In this document: positions 45,657-54,500 of the stretch, one piece after another
Layout: every line of letters begins with the position of its first letter
How positions within the stretch are numbered: position 1 is the first letter of the stretch
Assembly (NCBI GenBank): GCA_029688995.1
Contig: JARULA010000002.1
Location: forward strand, 124,001-188,000
Length of the DNA: 64,000 nucleotides
DNA from: Marinilabiliaceae bacterium ANBcel2
GTDB lineage: Bacteria; Bacteroidota; Bacteroidia; Bacteroidales; Marinilabiliaceae
Direction: 5' to 3'
Program-made: the position numbers and the translations under genes
Notes under the pieces: model-generated
Database searches by the model: none
What the model was told of the DNA's origin: nothing
The model's input: the letters and a program-made list of their open reading frames with translations, nothing else

Positions 45657-46485
45657 AAGAATCAGGGATTTGAAAAAAGATGGTTTGTTCACCATTAATC
45701 ACAATAGAGTTAAAATTCATCCTAATCATATGATTGCGACCACGATAATCCGATTTAAGCTCAATAGTTTCAGGAAAAACATAATCATCATCAACCTTAA
45801 TAAATGATGAGTAATCAACCTCTAACGTTTTATTATCAATAATATAATCTATAATAAAATTATTAACTTTATAAATATCCGGAAGAACAGAAAAGTGATG
45901 CTCCACATTACATCCGCTATCTAAATATTTACGTTCGAACTTATACTGCTTCTCCTCTACAGAAAAATTGTAATCATTAAAATTATAATCTTCATGTAAT
46001 GGATAAGAAAAAAGAGAATTTGTGAAAATAGATTGTAATATATGAAAATCTAAAGTAACATTATATCGATCAGAAAATGTACTATAATCACTACGACTAA
46101 CCTCCTGATTAATCCTATCAATAATATAGATATCACTTTTATCAAACATAACCCGAACTAACTCTATGCCCATAACAGGAATAACTGAAATAATAATTAC
46201 AGAATCCCTCTCTATGAACATATTAGCTCTGAAAGATCTATCATTATTTCGATCTTTAAAATCAATATTTAAACGTCTTAAATATATTGTTTCTATATCA
46301 GCTACAGCTTCTTCAGCATTAATTAATATCATATTCTTCTCTATATCAGAATCTGTTAATCCGGTAAATAATCTCTCAACAGATTGACACGATGATAATC
46401 CTATAATTAATAACAAAGATAGATAACAAAAAGCTCTTGTAATAAAATGATAATTACTCTTGTAACCAAAACCACACTTATTCAT
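45637..46485 (-). CDS. DUF4292 family lipoprotein
   Basis: This 282-residue protein has a lipoprotein signal: a hydrophobic segment ending LLIIGLSSCQS, with the lipidated Cys at about 33. The rest is a beta-rich domain like DUF4292 of Bacteroidota, similar in style to LolA/LolB-type lipid-binding folds. It overlaps both the upstream TPR lipoprotein gene (8 bp) and the downstream EnvC-like gene, so the three are coupled. A role in envelope biogenesis is inferred from family and context. Confidence 0.82.
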   Translation of the reverse strand: MNKCGFGYKSNYHFITRAFCYLSLLLIIGLSSCQSVERLFTGLTDSDIEKNMILINAEEAVADIETIYLRRLNIDFKDRNNDRSFRANMFIERDSVIIISVIPVMGIELVRVMFDKSDIYIIDRINQEVSRSDYSTFSDRYNVTLDFHILQSIFTNSLFSYPLHEDYNFNDYNFSVEEKQYKFERKYLDSGCNVEHHFSVLPDIYKVNNFIIDYIIDNKTLEVDYSSFIKVDDDYVFPETIELKSDYRGRNHMIRMNFNSIVINGEQTIFFQIPDSYEVIDF

Positions 46486-48265
46486 AATCCTTCTCTATAA
46501 AAGTTCTATTTTCAATTTTAAGGGGTAATTTTTTTGTTAATTCATCGTCCCCTGTCTCCAATGCCTTCTTCCACTGTTCAACGGCTTCATCTATTTTTCC
46601 ATTCCTATAGAGAATATCTCCATAATGTTCAAGAATTACACCATTATTTGAATCGTCATACTCTATAGCCTGCTCTATAACAAAGAGAGCATCAAAAAAT
46701 TTATTTTGTTTAAATAAAACCCAGGCATAAGTATCAAGATATGTAGGATTATCAGGCTCCAACTCTATAACTCTGGTAATCATCTGTTCAGCTCTGTCCA
46801 GATCTTTCTCCTTAAGAGATAAATAATAGGCATAGTTATTTAATACAACAATATTATTACCATCATGTGACAGGCTCTCTTCAAAATATTTAAAACTATT
46901 ATCGGGATCATCAAGCTTAAAATAGACATCACCTAGAATACCATAAATCTGACTTAAAAAACTGCTATTATCCTCAACAATCTCACTACTTCTAATAAGG
47001 TAATTTTTAGCTTCACTATACTGATCATCTATAAGAAAATTAACCCCGGCAAAATAATTGAATATAGGATTTTCAGGAAAAATAGCAACAGCTTGTAAGG
47101 AATAATCTATTAGTTCATCGTGCTCCAAATAATCTGAAGCTAAAAAGAGAAATTCATGCCAAACATCCTCTTGCTCATCATCAATTAAAAGGGCAGTCTC
47201 ATAGCTACGCATAGCAATACTATCCTTCTCTATCGAAGTGTTAAAATTGCCATAAAGAACATAAGGCACAGAACTAAAAGAGTGATTGTCGATCAACAAA
47301 TTCAAATACTTATCAATATCCTCATTATTCAAAGGGTTAGATGCATCATCCAAATCAGAAATAAAAGGTAATATTTTTTGTACTTTTTGATTTAATGGTG
47401 TTCCCGGATTTCTATAGGCCTCCTTTAATGATTTTTTAAAATTAGCTGTATCCTTCTCACCTAAATAGTAACTGGACAGAGAAAACCATACCGGACCAAA
47501 ATCAGGAAAATCATCTAAAATATCGGTATAAAGACGATAACCATTTCGTTTATTACCCTCTTGTATATAAAAATCACCAAGATATACACGATATAACGGT
47601 TCATCGGGGAAAACATCTATCAATGATTTAAGTTCATCTTCTGCTCTCTTCTTTTCACCAGCCTCGCTCCAAATAGAATGACGTTCTAAATATAATGATT
47701 CATTAGCCCCAATAATATTTTCTAAACGATACAAAGAATTAACAGCCTCTTGATATCGTTTAACTCTAAAACTCAACTGAGATTGATAATAATGATATTC
47801 AGGAGTTTGAGGATAGCGTTGAACCAAATATCTAATACTACTTAACGCAAGAGTATCTTTACCATTATGTTGATATAACTGACTTAACAACTCTACAAAA
47901 TATTTATTATCAGGATCTAACTGAGTAGCATTAAAAAGATAGTTTTCAGCCTCTTCAAACTCACCATTATCGATTAATAAATTTCCTACCTCATAATAAC
48001 AGGTAGCACATGTAGAATCGATTTTTAAAGCTTCATGGTAATACATTGCAGCACTGCCAATATCACCCAACATCTTTAATCTATTGGCTTCTATAAAATA
48101 AAAATCAAATTTTCTACTATCAATATTATCTGGTTGTTTAATAGTAAAAAAACGACCTTCGGGATATAGATACTCTTCAAAATCAGCAATATCTTTAGTA
48201 GATGAACAACCAAAAAAAAGCAGCACAATAGAAGTATAAAAAACTATTTTTTTAAATATATGCAT
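46478..48265 (-). CDS. Tetratricopeptide repeat lipoprotein
   Basis: This 595-residue protein has a lipoprotein signal (IVLLFFGCSST, Cys at about 20) and at least eight TPR units across 60-590, for example GSAAMYYHEALKIDSTCATCYYEVGNLL and FKYFEESLSHDGNNIVVLNNYAYYL. TPR arrays mediate protein interactions, so this is probably a periplasm-facing scaffold. It heads the overlapping trio with DUF4292 and EnvC-like genes and may help assemble a cell-wall remodelling complex. Confidence 0.88.
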   Translation of the reverse strand: MHIFKKIVFYTSIVLLFFGCSSTKDIADFEEYLYPEGRFFTIKQPDNIDSRKFDFYFIEANRLKMLGDIGSAAMYYHEALKIDSTCATCYYEVGNLLIDNGEFEEAENYLFNATQLDPDNKYFVELLSQLYQHNGKDTLALSSIRYLVQRYPQTPEYHYYQSQLSFRVKRYQEAVNSLYRLENIIGANESLYLERHSIWSEAGEKKRAEDELKSLIDVFPDEPLYRVYLGDFYIQEGNKRNGYRLYTDILDDFPDFGPVWFSLSSYYLGEKDTANFKKSLKEAYRNPGTPLNQKVQKILPFISDLDDASNPLNNEDIDKYLNLLIDNHSFSSVPYVLYGNFNTSIEKDSIAMRSYETALLIDDEQEDVWHEFLFLASDYLEHDELIDYSLQAVAIFPENPIFNYFAGVNFLIDDQYSEAKNYLIRSSEIVEDNSSFLSQIYGILGDVYFKLDDPDNSFKYFEESLSHDGNNIVVLNNYAYYLSLKEKDLDRAEQMITRVIELEPDNPTYLDTYAWVLFKQNKFFDALFVIEQAIEYDDSNNGVILEHYGDILYRNGKIDEAVEQWKKALETGDDELTKKLPLKIENRTFIEKDYE

Positions 48266-48403
48266 TTGAAAACTATTTTTTAAAAAAAAGTAACTGATAA
48301 ACTCAACGATAGTTCAATTACTAAATAACGGTAAACTCTGATAAATAAGATAATAATGTATAATCCTTTAACTCAATTTCAATTCACAAAAAAGAAACAG
48401 TTA

Positions 48404-48841
48404 TTAATTAATTCCACTATGACCAAAACCACCTTCTCCTCTATCACTATTACTTAATGATTCAGAGGAAATCCAGTTAAAGGATTCAAACTTATTAATA
48501 ACCATTTGACATATTCTATCTCCACTATTAACGGTGAAAGACTCTTTTGAATGATTTATCAAAATAACTTTAATCTCACCACGATAATCGGCATCAATAG
48601 TACCTGGAGAATTTAAGACAGTTATACCATTTTTAATAGCTAATCCGCTTCTTGGACGTATATGAGCTTCATATCCGGATGGCAACTCAATAAAAAGACC
48701 TGTTGGAATCATAACTCGTTCTCCGGGTTTAATCAAAATATTTTCATCAAGAAAAGCACGTATGTCAACACCTGCAGAATTACTGGTGCTAAATATAGGC
48801 AAATCATTGTCACTTTTATTAACTACCTTTATATCAATCAT
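48404..48841 (-). CDS. dut: Deoxyuridine 5'-triphosphate nucleotidohydrolase (dUTPase)
   Basis: This 145-residue trimeric dUTPase splits dUTP to dUMP and diphosphate. All five motifs are present: AGVDIRAF, PRSGLAIKNG, GTIDADYRGEI, GDRICQMV and the C-terminal RGEGGFGHSG that closes the active site. It overlaps the upstream flippase gene by 8 bp. Together with the dCMP deaminase at 25,036 it supplies dUMP for thymidylate. Confidence 0.96.
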   Translation of the reverse strand: MIDIKVVNKSDNDLPIFSTSNSAGVDIRAFLDENILIKPGERVMIPTGLFIELPSGYEAHIRPRSGLAIKNGITVLNSPGTIDADYRGEIKVILINHSKESFTVNSGDRICQMVINKFESFNWISSESLSNSDRGEGGFGHSGIN

Positions 48842-50306
48842 TTAAAATAGTTTTTTTAAATACTTTACTAAAATTTAAAAATATAAATACACCAATATTA
48901 AAAACAAATATAAATCCTTTAAATACATATTGATAAAATAAGTCATCAATTTTTATACCCTGATCGAACAAGTATGATAAAATAGCAATAAAAAAAGTAA
49001 TAAATATTTTTAATAGATTATAAGGAACCGGAAAAATTTTGGAACCCACATAATATGATAAAACAACCATAACTAAATATCCGCCCATCATAGCAAATGC
49101 ACCTCCCACCATACCAAACAGAGGAATAAAAATAAAATTGAGTATAATAGTAATAACACTACCAATTATTCCAAAATAAGCACCATATATAGTCTTATCT
49201 GTTAACTTATACCATAAAGAGAGATTAAAGTATATCCCATACATAAGATGAGATAAAAGAACAACAGGAATAACAATATTACCACGAATATATTCATCGG
49301 TTAAAATATAATTGATTATATCTATAAAAAGAGTAACACCTAAAAAAATTAATACTCCAAAAAATATATAATATTCCATTATACGAGCATAAGATAATAA
49401 TTCTTTACCCTGCTTTTTAAAAAAATAGGGTTCAAATGCAAAACGGAACGATTGAGTAAAAAGACTCATAATTACACCAATTTTAAAATTGGCTCCATAA
49501 ACAGCCAGCTCTTTAAAACCATCACCGGAAATCAAAAAAGGCATCAAAATTTTTTCACTGTTTTGAATAACCATACCGGTTAATCCTACAAGTAAAACTG
49601 GCCAGGAATAAATAAGCAAATCTTTCAATAGTAACCTGTCAAAATAGTTAAAATCAAAAGTAAGTCCGGGTAAAAAGATAATTAAAACAGATAACGAAGA
49701 GATAGCATTACTTAAAAGTATATACAATACACCATTTGCACTATTATATAACTCTACCAATTGATAACATAGAAGATTATTATTAATCAAATAAGGTATA
49801 AAAAGGAGAAAAAAGAAATTAAAAAAAATATTTACCCCTATAGAGAGTAGTTTAATAGCACCAAATTTTAAAGCTTTATTTTTTAATCTCAAATATGCAA
49901 ATGGAATAGAAACAAATGAATCAAAAGCTATAATAAAACCAGCTAAAAAAATAGAAATTTGAAAATTCCCCTGATAAATTAAATTACTAATAGGGCCACT
50001 AAAAATTAATGACAAAATAATAAGTAATACACTGGTAATTAAAAGAGAAATAAGAGATGTAGTATATACTTTTTGGGAATCATTACCTTTTGAAGCAAAT
50101 CGAAAAAAACCTGTCTCTAATCCGTATGTAAAAATTACCAAAAGAATAGTTAATGCACCATATATATTTACAACAATACCATACTCCTCGGGAGCAACTG
50201 TTCGAATATAAAAAGGCATTAACAACCAATTTAATAACCTGCCTGTCATTGTGGTTACACCATAAATGACAGTCTCACCTGCCAATTTACTTAACTCCTT
50301 ATTCAT
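48834..50306 (-). CDS. Polysaccharide biosynthesis / oligosaccharide flippase family protein
   Basis: This 490-residue protein has about 12-14 membrane segments and starts like Wzx/RfbX members (LAGETVIYGVTTMTGRLLNWLLMPFYIRTVAPEEYGIVVNIYG). It should flip a lipid-linked sugar or precursor across the inner membrane. It is encoded among housekeeping genes and overlaps dut, unlike the flippase at 6,875 in the polysaccharide block, so it may serve a conserved envelope pathway. Its substrate cannot be judged. Confidence 0.88.
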   Translation of the reverse strand: MNKELSKLAGETVIYGVTTMTGRLLNWLLMPFYIRTVAPEEYGIVVNIYGALTILLVIFTYGLETGFFRFASKGNDSQKVYTTSLISLLITSVLLIILSLIFSGPISNLIYQGNFQISIFLAGFIIAFDSFVSIPFAYLRLKNKALKFGAIKLLSIGVNIFFNFFFLLFIPYLINNNLLCYQLVELYNSANGVLYILLSNAISSLSVLIIFLPGLTFDFNYFDRLLLKDLLIYSWPVLLVGLTGMVIQNSEKILMPFLISGDGFKELAVYGANFKIGVIMSLFTQSFRFAFEPYFFKKQGKELLSYARIMEYYIFFGVLIFLGVTLFIDIINYILTDEYIRGNIVIPVVLLSHLMYGIYFNLSLWYKLTDKTIYGAYFGIIGSVITIILNFIFIPLFGMVGGAFAMMGGYLVMVVLSYYVGSKIFPVPYNLLKIFITFFIAILSYLFDQGIKIDDLFYQYVFKGFIFVFNIGVFIFLNFSKVFKKTILND

Positions 50307-50499
50307 CTCCTGGAAATATATTTTTAAATGGATATATAAAAATAACTGTAATAGTAATTGGCCTTAACAATATTAAATTCAACAATATTAAAATATTTTT
50401 ACTCAATTAATTTAATAACTCTCATATCTCAAACTATTTAATGAGAATTACAGATAAAGAAAACAATAAAAAAAAGATTTATAAAAACTAAATAAAAAT

Positions 50500-51507
50500 C
50501 TAAAAGAGGCTGTTTTGAATAGGTCCTCGCTCCCGTCCAAAATGGTTATATGATTTAGATGTAACAACTCTACCTCGTGGTGTTCTCTTTAAAAAACCCT
50601 CCTTAATTAAAAATGGCTCATAAACTTCTTCTATTGTACCACTATCTTCACCCACAGCTGTAGATATTGTAGTTAATCCAACCGGACCACCATCAAATTT
50701 ATCCAATAGAGTAAGTAAAATTTTCCTATCCATTTGGTCGAGTCCATAATCATCAATATTAAGGGCATTTAAAGAGAATTTAGTAATATCTATATCTATA
50801 CACCCATTACCCTTAACCATTGCAAAATCACGTACTCTACGCAATAAAGAGTTAGCAATACGGGGTGTACCTCTACTTCGTCTTGCAATCTCAAATGCAG
50901 CATCACCAATAATCTCAGAATCTATAATTCTGGCAGATCTTTTAACAATATTGGATAAAATATCTGTATCGTAGTATTGAAGATGAGAATTAATTCCAAA
51001 TCTGGCTCGTAAAGGACTTGTTAATAAGCCACTTCGAGTAGTTGCGCCAATCAAAGTGAAAGGAAACAGATCTATTTGAATAGATTTTGCACCAGGACCT
51101 TTATCTATAACAATATCAATACGAAAATCCTCCATTGCCGAATAGAGATACTCTTCAACGATCGGACTTAATCTATGTATTTCATCTATAAAAAGAACAT
51201 CATTCTCTTCCAGTCCGGTCAAAATACCTGCCAAATCACCGGGCTTATCCAAAACGGGTCCACTGGTTAACTTAAATCCAACACCCAATTCATTTGCTAT
51301 AATATTAGATAGTGTAGTTTTACCCAATCCGGGAGGACCATGTAATAATACATGATCTAAAGCTTCGTTACGCATTTTTGCGGCTTCTACAAAAATTTGC
51401 AAATTTTCTACGACACTACCCTGACCTTCAAAATCCTTAAAAGATAAAGGCCGAAGTTGTTGATCAATATCTTTTTCAATCTCTTTCTCCGGATCTCTAA
51501 AATCCAT
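50500..51507 (-). CDS. ruvB: Holliday junction DNA helicase RuvB
   Basis: This 335-residue AAA+ motor drives branch migration with RuvA. It has [11 protein letters not shown], Walker [10 protein letters not shown], Walker [12 protein letters not shown], sensor 1 [20 protein letters not shown] and a C-terminal winged helix ending RTPRGRVV. Length and motifs are normal. It lies 10 bp beyond the response regulator gene. ruvA and ruvC are not in the window. Confidence 0.97.
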   Translation of the reverse strand: MDFRDPEKEIEKDIDQQLRPLSFKDFEGQGSVVENLQIFVEAAKMRNEALDHVLLHGPPGLGKTTLSNIIANELGVGFKLTSGPVLDKPGDLAGILTGLEENDVLFIDEIHRLSPIVEEYLYSAMEDFRIDIVIDKGPGAKSIQIDLFPFTLIGATTRSGLLTSPLRARFGINSHLQYYDTDILSNIVKRSARIIDSEIIGDAAFEIARRSRGTPRIANSLLRRVRDFAMVKGNGCIDIDITKFSLNALNIDDYGLDQMDRKILLTLLDKFDGGPVGLTTISTAVGEDSGTIEEVYEPFLIKEGFLKRTPRGRVVTSKSYNHFGRERGPIQNSLF

Positions 51508-51517
51508 ACATAATCAA

Positions 51518-51898
51518 TTAAATTAAGGAAAATCTAGTAGCAATCTCCTTAAAAATTTCAATATCAAAAGGCTTTACCATAAATTCATCCATACCATTTG
51601 AGATACAACGTTCACGGTCAGAATCAAACGTATTAGCGGTTAATCCGACAATACGAGTATATCTACCCATCTCTCTGTCAACATTTCGAATTTTATAGGT
51701 AGCTTCTATTCCATCCATTACAGGCATCATTAAATCCATCAAAACCAAATCGTAATGATAATCTTTTACTTTATCAACAGCCTCTTTTCCATTATTAGCT
51801 ATATCTATATTAAAATCAAATTTTCCTAAATGTAATACTATAAGTTTTTGATTAAGAAGATTATCTTCAACAAGTAAAAGACTCTTTTTTGTCCCCAT
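51518..51898 (-). CDS. Single-domain response regulator (CheY-like)
   Basis: This 126-residue protein is a receiver domain only: acidic pair VEDN (Glu11, Asp12), phospho-acceptor Asp55 in LVLMDLMMP, Thr87 and Lys109 in FMVKPFD. It resembles receiver domains of hybrid kinases (LLVEDNLLNQKL). With no output domain it must act by protein contacts or in a phosphorelay. It lies between nadA (7 bp) and ruvB (10 bp). The orphan kinase at 3,901 is a possible but unproven partner. Confidence 0.92.
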   Translation of the reverse strand: MGTKKSLLLVEDNLLNQKLIVLHLGKFDFNIDIANNGKEAVDKVKDYHYDLVLMDLMMPVMDGIEATYKIRNVDREMGRYTRIVGLTANTFDSDRERCISNGMDEFMVKPFDIEIFKEIATRFSLI

Positions 51899-51905
51899 AA
51901 TTAAC

Positions 51906-52901
51906 CTACTTCTTTTTTATTTGATTAGATACAGATAACATTCTTTCAATAGGTATTAAAGCTCTTTTTCTCAATTTTTCCTCAATTTCAACCTTAGGGT
52001 ATTCATATTTTAAAGTTAAATAGATCTTCTTAAGAGTATTAAGCTTCATAAATTCACAATCACTACATCCACAAGTAGAATCAATAGGAGGTGCAGGAAT
52101 AAAAGTTTTATCTTTTGATTTTTTAATCATTTGATGCAAAATTCCTGATTCGGTAGCTACAATAAACTTTTTACAATCACTATGAGAAGTATAATTTAAA
52201 AGTGCGGCTGTACTACCAATAAAATCAGCCATTAAAAGAAGTGGTTTTTTACATTCTGGATGTGCAATTAATAAAGCATCGGGATGCTCTTTTTTTAAGG
52301 CCACTATTCTTTCAATAGAAAATTGCTCATGTACATGACATGCACCGTCCCATAGCATCATTTCTCTGCCACTAATACTTTCAAGGTAATTACCTAAATT
52401 ACGATCGGGTCCAAATATAATAGATTTCTCTTTAGGAATACTATTAATAACATCAACTGCATTAGTACTTGTAACTACAATATCAGATAGAGCTTTAACT
52501 GCAGCAGTTGTATTAACATAAGTTACAACAGTATGATCGGAATATTTATTAACAAACTTTTCAAACTCATCGGCCGGACAACTATCTGCCAGAGAACATC
52601 CGGCATTAATATCGGGTACAAGAACAGTTTTATCAGGCGATAGAATTTTAGCTGTTTCTCCCATAAAATAGACTCCCGATAACAATATAATATCGGCATC
52701 ATTTGAAGCAGCTTTTTGAGCTAAAGCTAAGCTATCACCAACAAAATCAGCAATATCCTGTATTTCATCAATTTGATAATAGTGCGCCATTATAATAGCA
52801 TTCTTCTCTCTCTTTAACTTATTAATTTCAACTTTAAGATCAAGATTTTTAGAAATCTCCTCATTAACATACCCCACTTTTTCCCAACTGTTATTATACA
52901 T
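51906..52901 (-). CDS. nadA: Quinolinate synthase
   Basis: This 331-residue [4Fe-4S] enzyme condenses iminoaspartate with dihydroxyacetone phosphate to quinolinate in NAD synthesis. It has IIMAHYYQIDEIQDIADFVGDSLALA and three likely cluster ligands: Cys102 (NAGCSLAD), Cys188 (DGACHVHEQF) and one of the C-terminal cysteines, probably Cys282 (CGCSDCEFM). nadB and nadC are not nearby. It is the last leftward gene before the origin-like gap. Confidence 0.95.
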   Translation of the reverse strand: MYNNSWEKVGYVNEEISKNLDLKVEINKLKREKNAIIMAHYYQIDEIQDIADFVGDSLALAQKAASNDADIILLSGVYFMGETAKILSPDKTVLVPDINAGCSLADSCPADEFEKFVNKYSDHTVVTYVNTTAAVKALSDIVVTSTNAVDVINSIPKEKSIIFGPDRNLGNYLESISGREMMLWDGACHVHEQFSIERIVALKKEHPDALLIAHPECKKPLLLMADFIGSTAALLNYTSHSDCKKFIVATESGILHQMIKKSKDKTFIPAPPIDSTCGCSDCEFMKLNTLKKIYLTLKYEYPKVEIEEKLRKRALIPIERMLSVSNQIKKK

Positions 52902-52993
52902 ATAAATTAGAATTTAAATAAATTAATGGTAATAATAATATCATGTTGATAATGTTAATACATTAATTGTATAGCTATTGTTTTTTATAATTT

Positions 52994-53032
52994 ATAGTTT
53001 TAATAGTGAGTTATCAACACTATTAAAACTAT
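52994..53032. repeat. 15-bp perfect inverted repeat enclosing a DnaA-like box
   Basis: ATAGTTTTAATAGTG (52994-53008) is the exact reverse complement of CACTATTAAAACTAT (53018-53032), with a 9-nt centre. The near-match DnaA box TTATCAACA (53011-53019) fills the centre and enters the right arm. It lies between divergent genes, so it is not a usual terminator. Confidence 0.75.
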
Positions 53033-53064
53033 CTATCTATCTCTATAGTAGTAAGTAATATACT

Positions 53065-53073
53065 TTATCCACA
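53065..53073 (+). promoter_or_regulatory. DnaA box (perfect)
   Basis: TTATCCACA matches the high-affinity DnaA box consensus exactly. It lies 33 bp to the right of the 15-bp inverted repeat in the origin-like region. Confidence 0.7.
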
Positions 53074-53289
53074 ACTGTTTAATAATGGTCAAAGTTAAAA
53101 AATATATTCACTATTTAGTTTATAACTTAAGGTTATCAATGTTTAAAACGTAATAATAAATTTAATGATTTTTATTTTTCTCTTTGATACATGATTCTCT
53201 TATATTTTTTATTGAAATACTCAAGAGAAAATTATTAAAAGAAATTATGTAGTTTTCTTTAATTATAAACAAGTAATTAACAGGTTTGG

Positions 53290-53303
53290 TTGATATATAT
53301 CAA
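53290..53303. repeat. 14-bp perfect palindrome upstream of the rpiB -7 element
   Basis: TTGATATATATCAA is fully self-complementary. It ends 14 bp before TATCTTTG at 53318 and could be an operator for rpiB or an origin-region protein site. Confidence 0.5.
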
Positions 53304-53317
53304 TAGTATAAAAATAT

Positions 53318-53325
53318 TATCTTTG
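53318..53325 (+). promoter_or_regulatory. Promoter -7 element for rpiB
   Basis: TATCTTTG is a perfect TAnnTTTG match. The nearest upstream TTG (53290-53292) is 25 bp away, slightly long. It would give an rpiB leader of roughly 125 nt, which contains an 8-bp hairpin (AAATATTG/CAATATTT at 53348-53369). Confidence 0.45.
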
Positions 53326-53456
53326 CTTTTTCGATTAAAATTTTTACAAATATTGAATAGACAATATTTTAATATATAAGATTGTAGCTTATTTTTTATG
53401 GTTCTATATAGTCCGGGATAGGTTATACAATTTACATTATTTAAATTTTATAAAAA

Positions 53457-53900
53457 ATGACTCAAAAAACAGTTGCTATTGGGTGTGATCATGCCGGATA
53501 TGAATTAAAATTAATAATAATTAAATTTTTGAATGATAATGGTTATAAAGTGATAGATTTTGGGGCAAACTCATCTGATAGTGTTGATTATCCCGATTAT
53601 GCTCATCCTTTAGCAATTTCTATTGAGAATGGTGATGCTGATCTTGGTATTACTATTTGCGGTAGCGGAAATGGTATAAGTATGACTGTTAATAAACATC
53701 AGGGAATTAGATCTGCTTTATGCTGGATGCCTGAAATATCCCGATTAGCCAGAGCACATAATGATGCTAATGTTTGTTCTTTACCTGCTCGTTTTATTAA
53801 TTATAATGAAGCTATTTTAATAGTTAAAAATTTTTTAAATACTAAATTTGATGGCGGACGTCATATATCACGAATTAATAAGATTCCTATAAATTGCTAA
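53457..53900 (+). CDS. rpiB: Ribose 5-phosphate isomerase B
   Basis: This 147-residue enzyme interconverts ribose 5-phosphate and ribulose 5-phosphate. It has VAIGCDHAGYELK, the DFG...SVDYPDYAH segment, and the active-site ICGSGNGISMTVNKHQGIRSALCW. Cys67-region and His residues match the RpiB family. It is the first rightward gene after the origin-like gap; its stop is 3 bp from the stop of the convergent VanZ-like gene. Confidence 0.95.
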   Translation: MTQKTVAIGCDHAGYELKLIIIKFLNDNGYKVIDFGANSSDSVDYPDYAHPLAISIENGDADLGITICGSGNGISMTVNKHQGIRSALCWMPEISRLARAHNDANVCSLPARFINYNEAILIVKNFLNTKFDGGRHISRINKIPINC

Positions 53901-53903
53901 TAT

Positions 53904-54326
53904 TTAAATATTTAATGGTTTAAGTAGTGATTTTATTATAGATATGATTTTTAGATTGAATGATTTAAAAATTATATACGCCGAAATAACTCCTGCGCTA
54001 TTGGCTATAAAATCATAAAAGTCACTATTTCGGTTTGAAATTATTGGTTGAAATATCTCTATTAATCCTCCCAATAAAATTATTAATAAAATTCCTATAA
54101 AATTATTTTTAATTTTTACTGTTTTATCTTTGTTATAGATATATTTTTCAATTAGATATACCATTGTTAATGAAAAGTACATCATAAAATGTACTATTTT
54201 ATCAATTCCTTTGAAATTTATTAATGGTGATGAAGGTACATTTGATGATGTCATTAAACTTAAAAATATTATAGCAATTGCTATAATAATAGTTACTCTA
54301 TAGTTAGTAATATATTTTAGATTCAT
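53904..54326 (-). CDS. VanZ-like family membrane protein
   Basis: This 140-residue protein has four membrane segments (about 9-26, 39-58, 73-90 and 104-122) and the family pattern DKIVHFMMYFSLTMVYLIEKY, GGLIEIFQP and RNSDFYDFIANSAGVISAY. VanZ-like proteins are small membrane proteins of unclear role; some affect glycopeptide susceptibility, but that should not be assumed here. It is convergent with rpiB. Confidence 0.85.
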   Translation of the reverse strand: MNLKYITNYRVTIIIAIAIIFLSLMTSSNVPSSPLINFKGIDKIVHFMMYFSLTMVYLIEKYIYNKDKTVKIKNNFIGILLIILLGGLIEIFQPIISNRNSDFYDFIANSAGVISAYIIFKSFNLKIISIIKSLLKPLNI

Positions 54327-54428
54327 GGATAATTAAACTTAAAAATGAAAAATAGTAATTTATTTATTAATATTTTATCTATTTGATTTGATATTTGTTG
54401 AAAAGTTGTTTTTAATCTGTTAATATCC

Positions 54429-54437
54429 TGTTGATAA
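54429..54437 (-). promoter_or_regulatory. DnaA-like box near parS
   Basis: TGTTGATAA is the reverse complement of TTATCAACA, a one-mismatch DnaA box identical to those in the origin-like gap. It lies 26 bp left of the canonical parS site, in the 174-bp divergent gap between the VanZ-like gene and hemW. Confidence 0.4.
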
Positions 54438-54462
54438 CTTGATATAACTCCCTATTTTGCAG

Positions 54463-54478
54463 TGTTTCACGTGAAACA
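54463..54478. promoter_or_regulatory. parS: parS centromere site (canonical)
   Basis: TGTTTCACGTGAAACA is an exact 16-bp match to the consensus bacterial parS palindrome bound by ParB. It lies 22 bp before the hemW ATG and about 1.4 kb right of the perfect DnaA box. parA and parB are not in the window. Confidence 0.92.
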
Positions 54479-54500
54479 GTTTGATTGATTTTCTTTTATT

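Larger units (their letters stand above)
52902..53456. other. oriC: Candidate chromosomal replication origin (oriC)
   Basis: This 555-bp gene-free, very AT-rich stretch lies between leftward nadA and rightward rpiB. It holds a perfect DnaA box TTATCCACA at 53065-53073 and one-mismatch boxes at 52944-52952 (TGTTGATAA, minus strand) and 53011-53019 (TTATCAACA). A weaker one is at 53133. A 15-bp inverted repeat surrounds the 53011 box. T- and A-rich tracts at about 53160-53360 could be the unwinding element. Gene direction switches here, and parS sites lie at 41.5 and 54.5 kb. dnaA is not in the window, so this is inferred. Confidence 0.6.
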
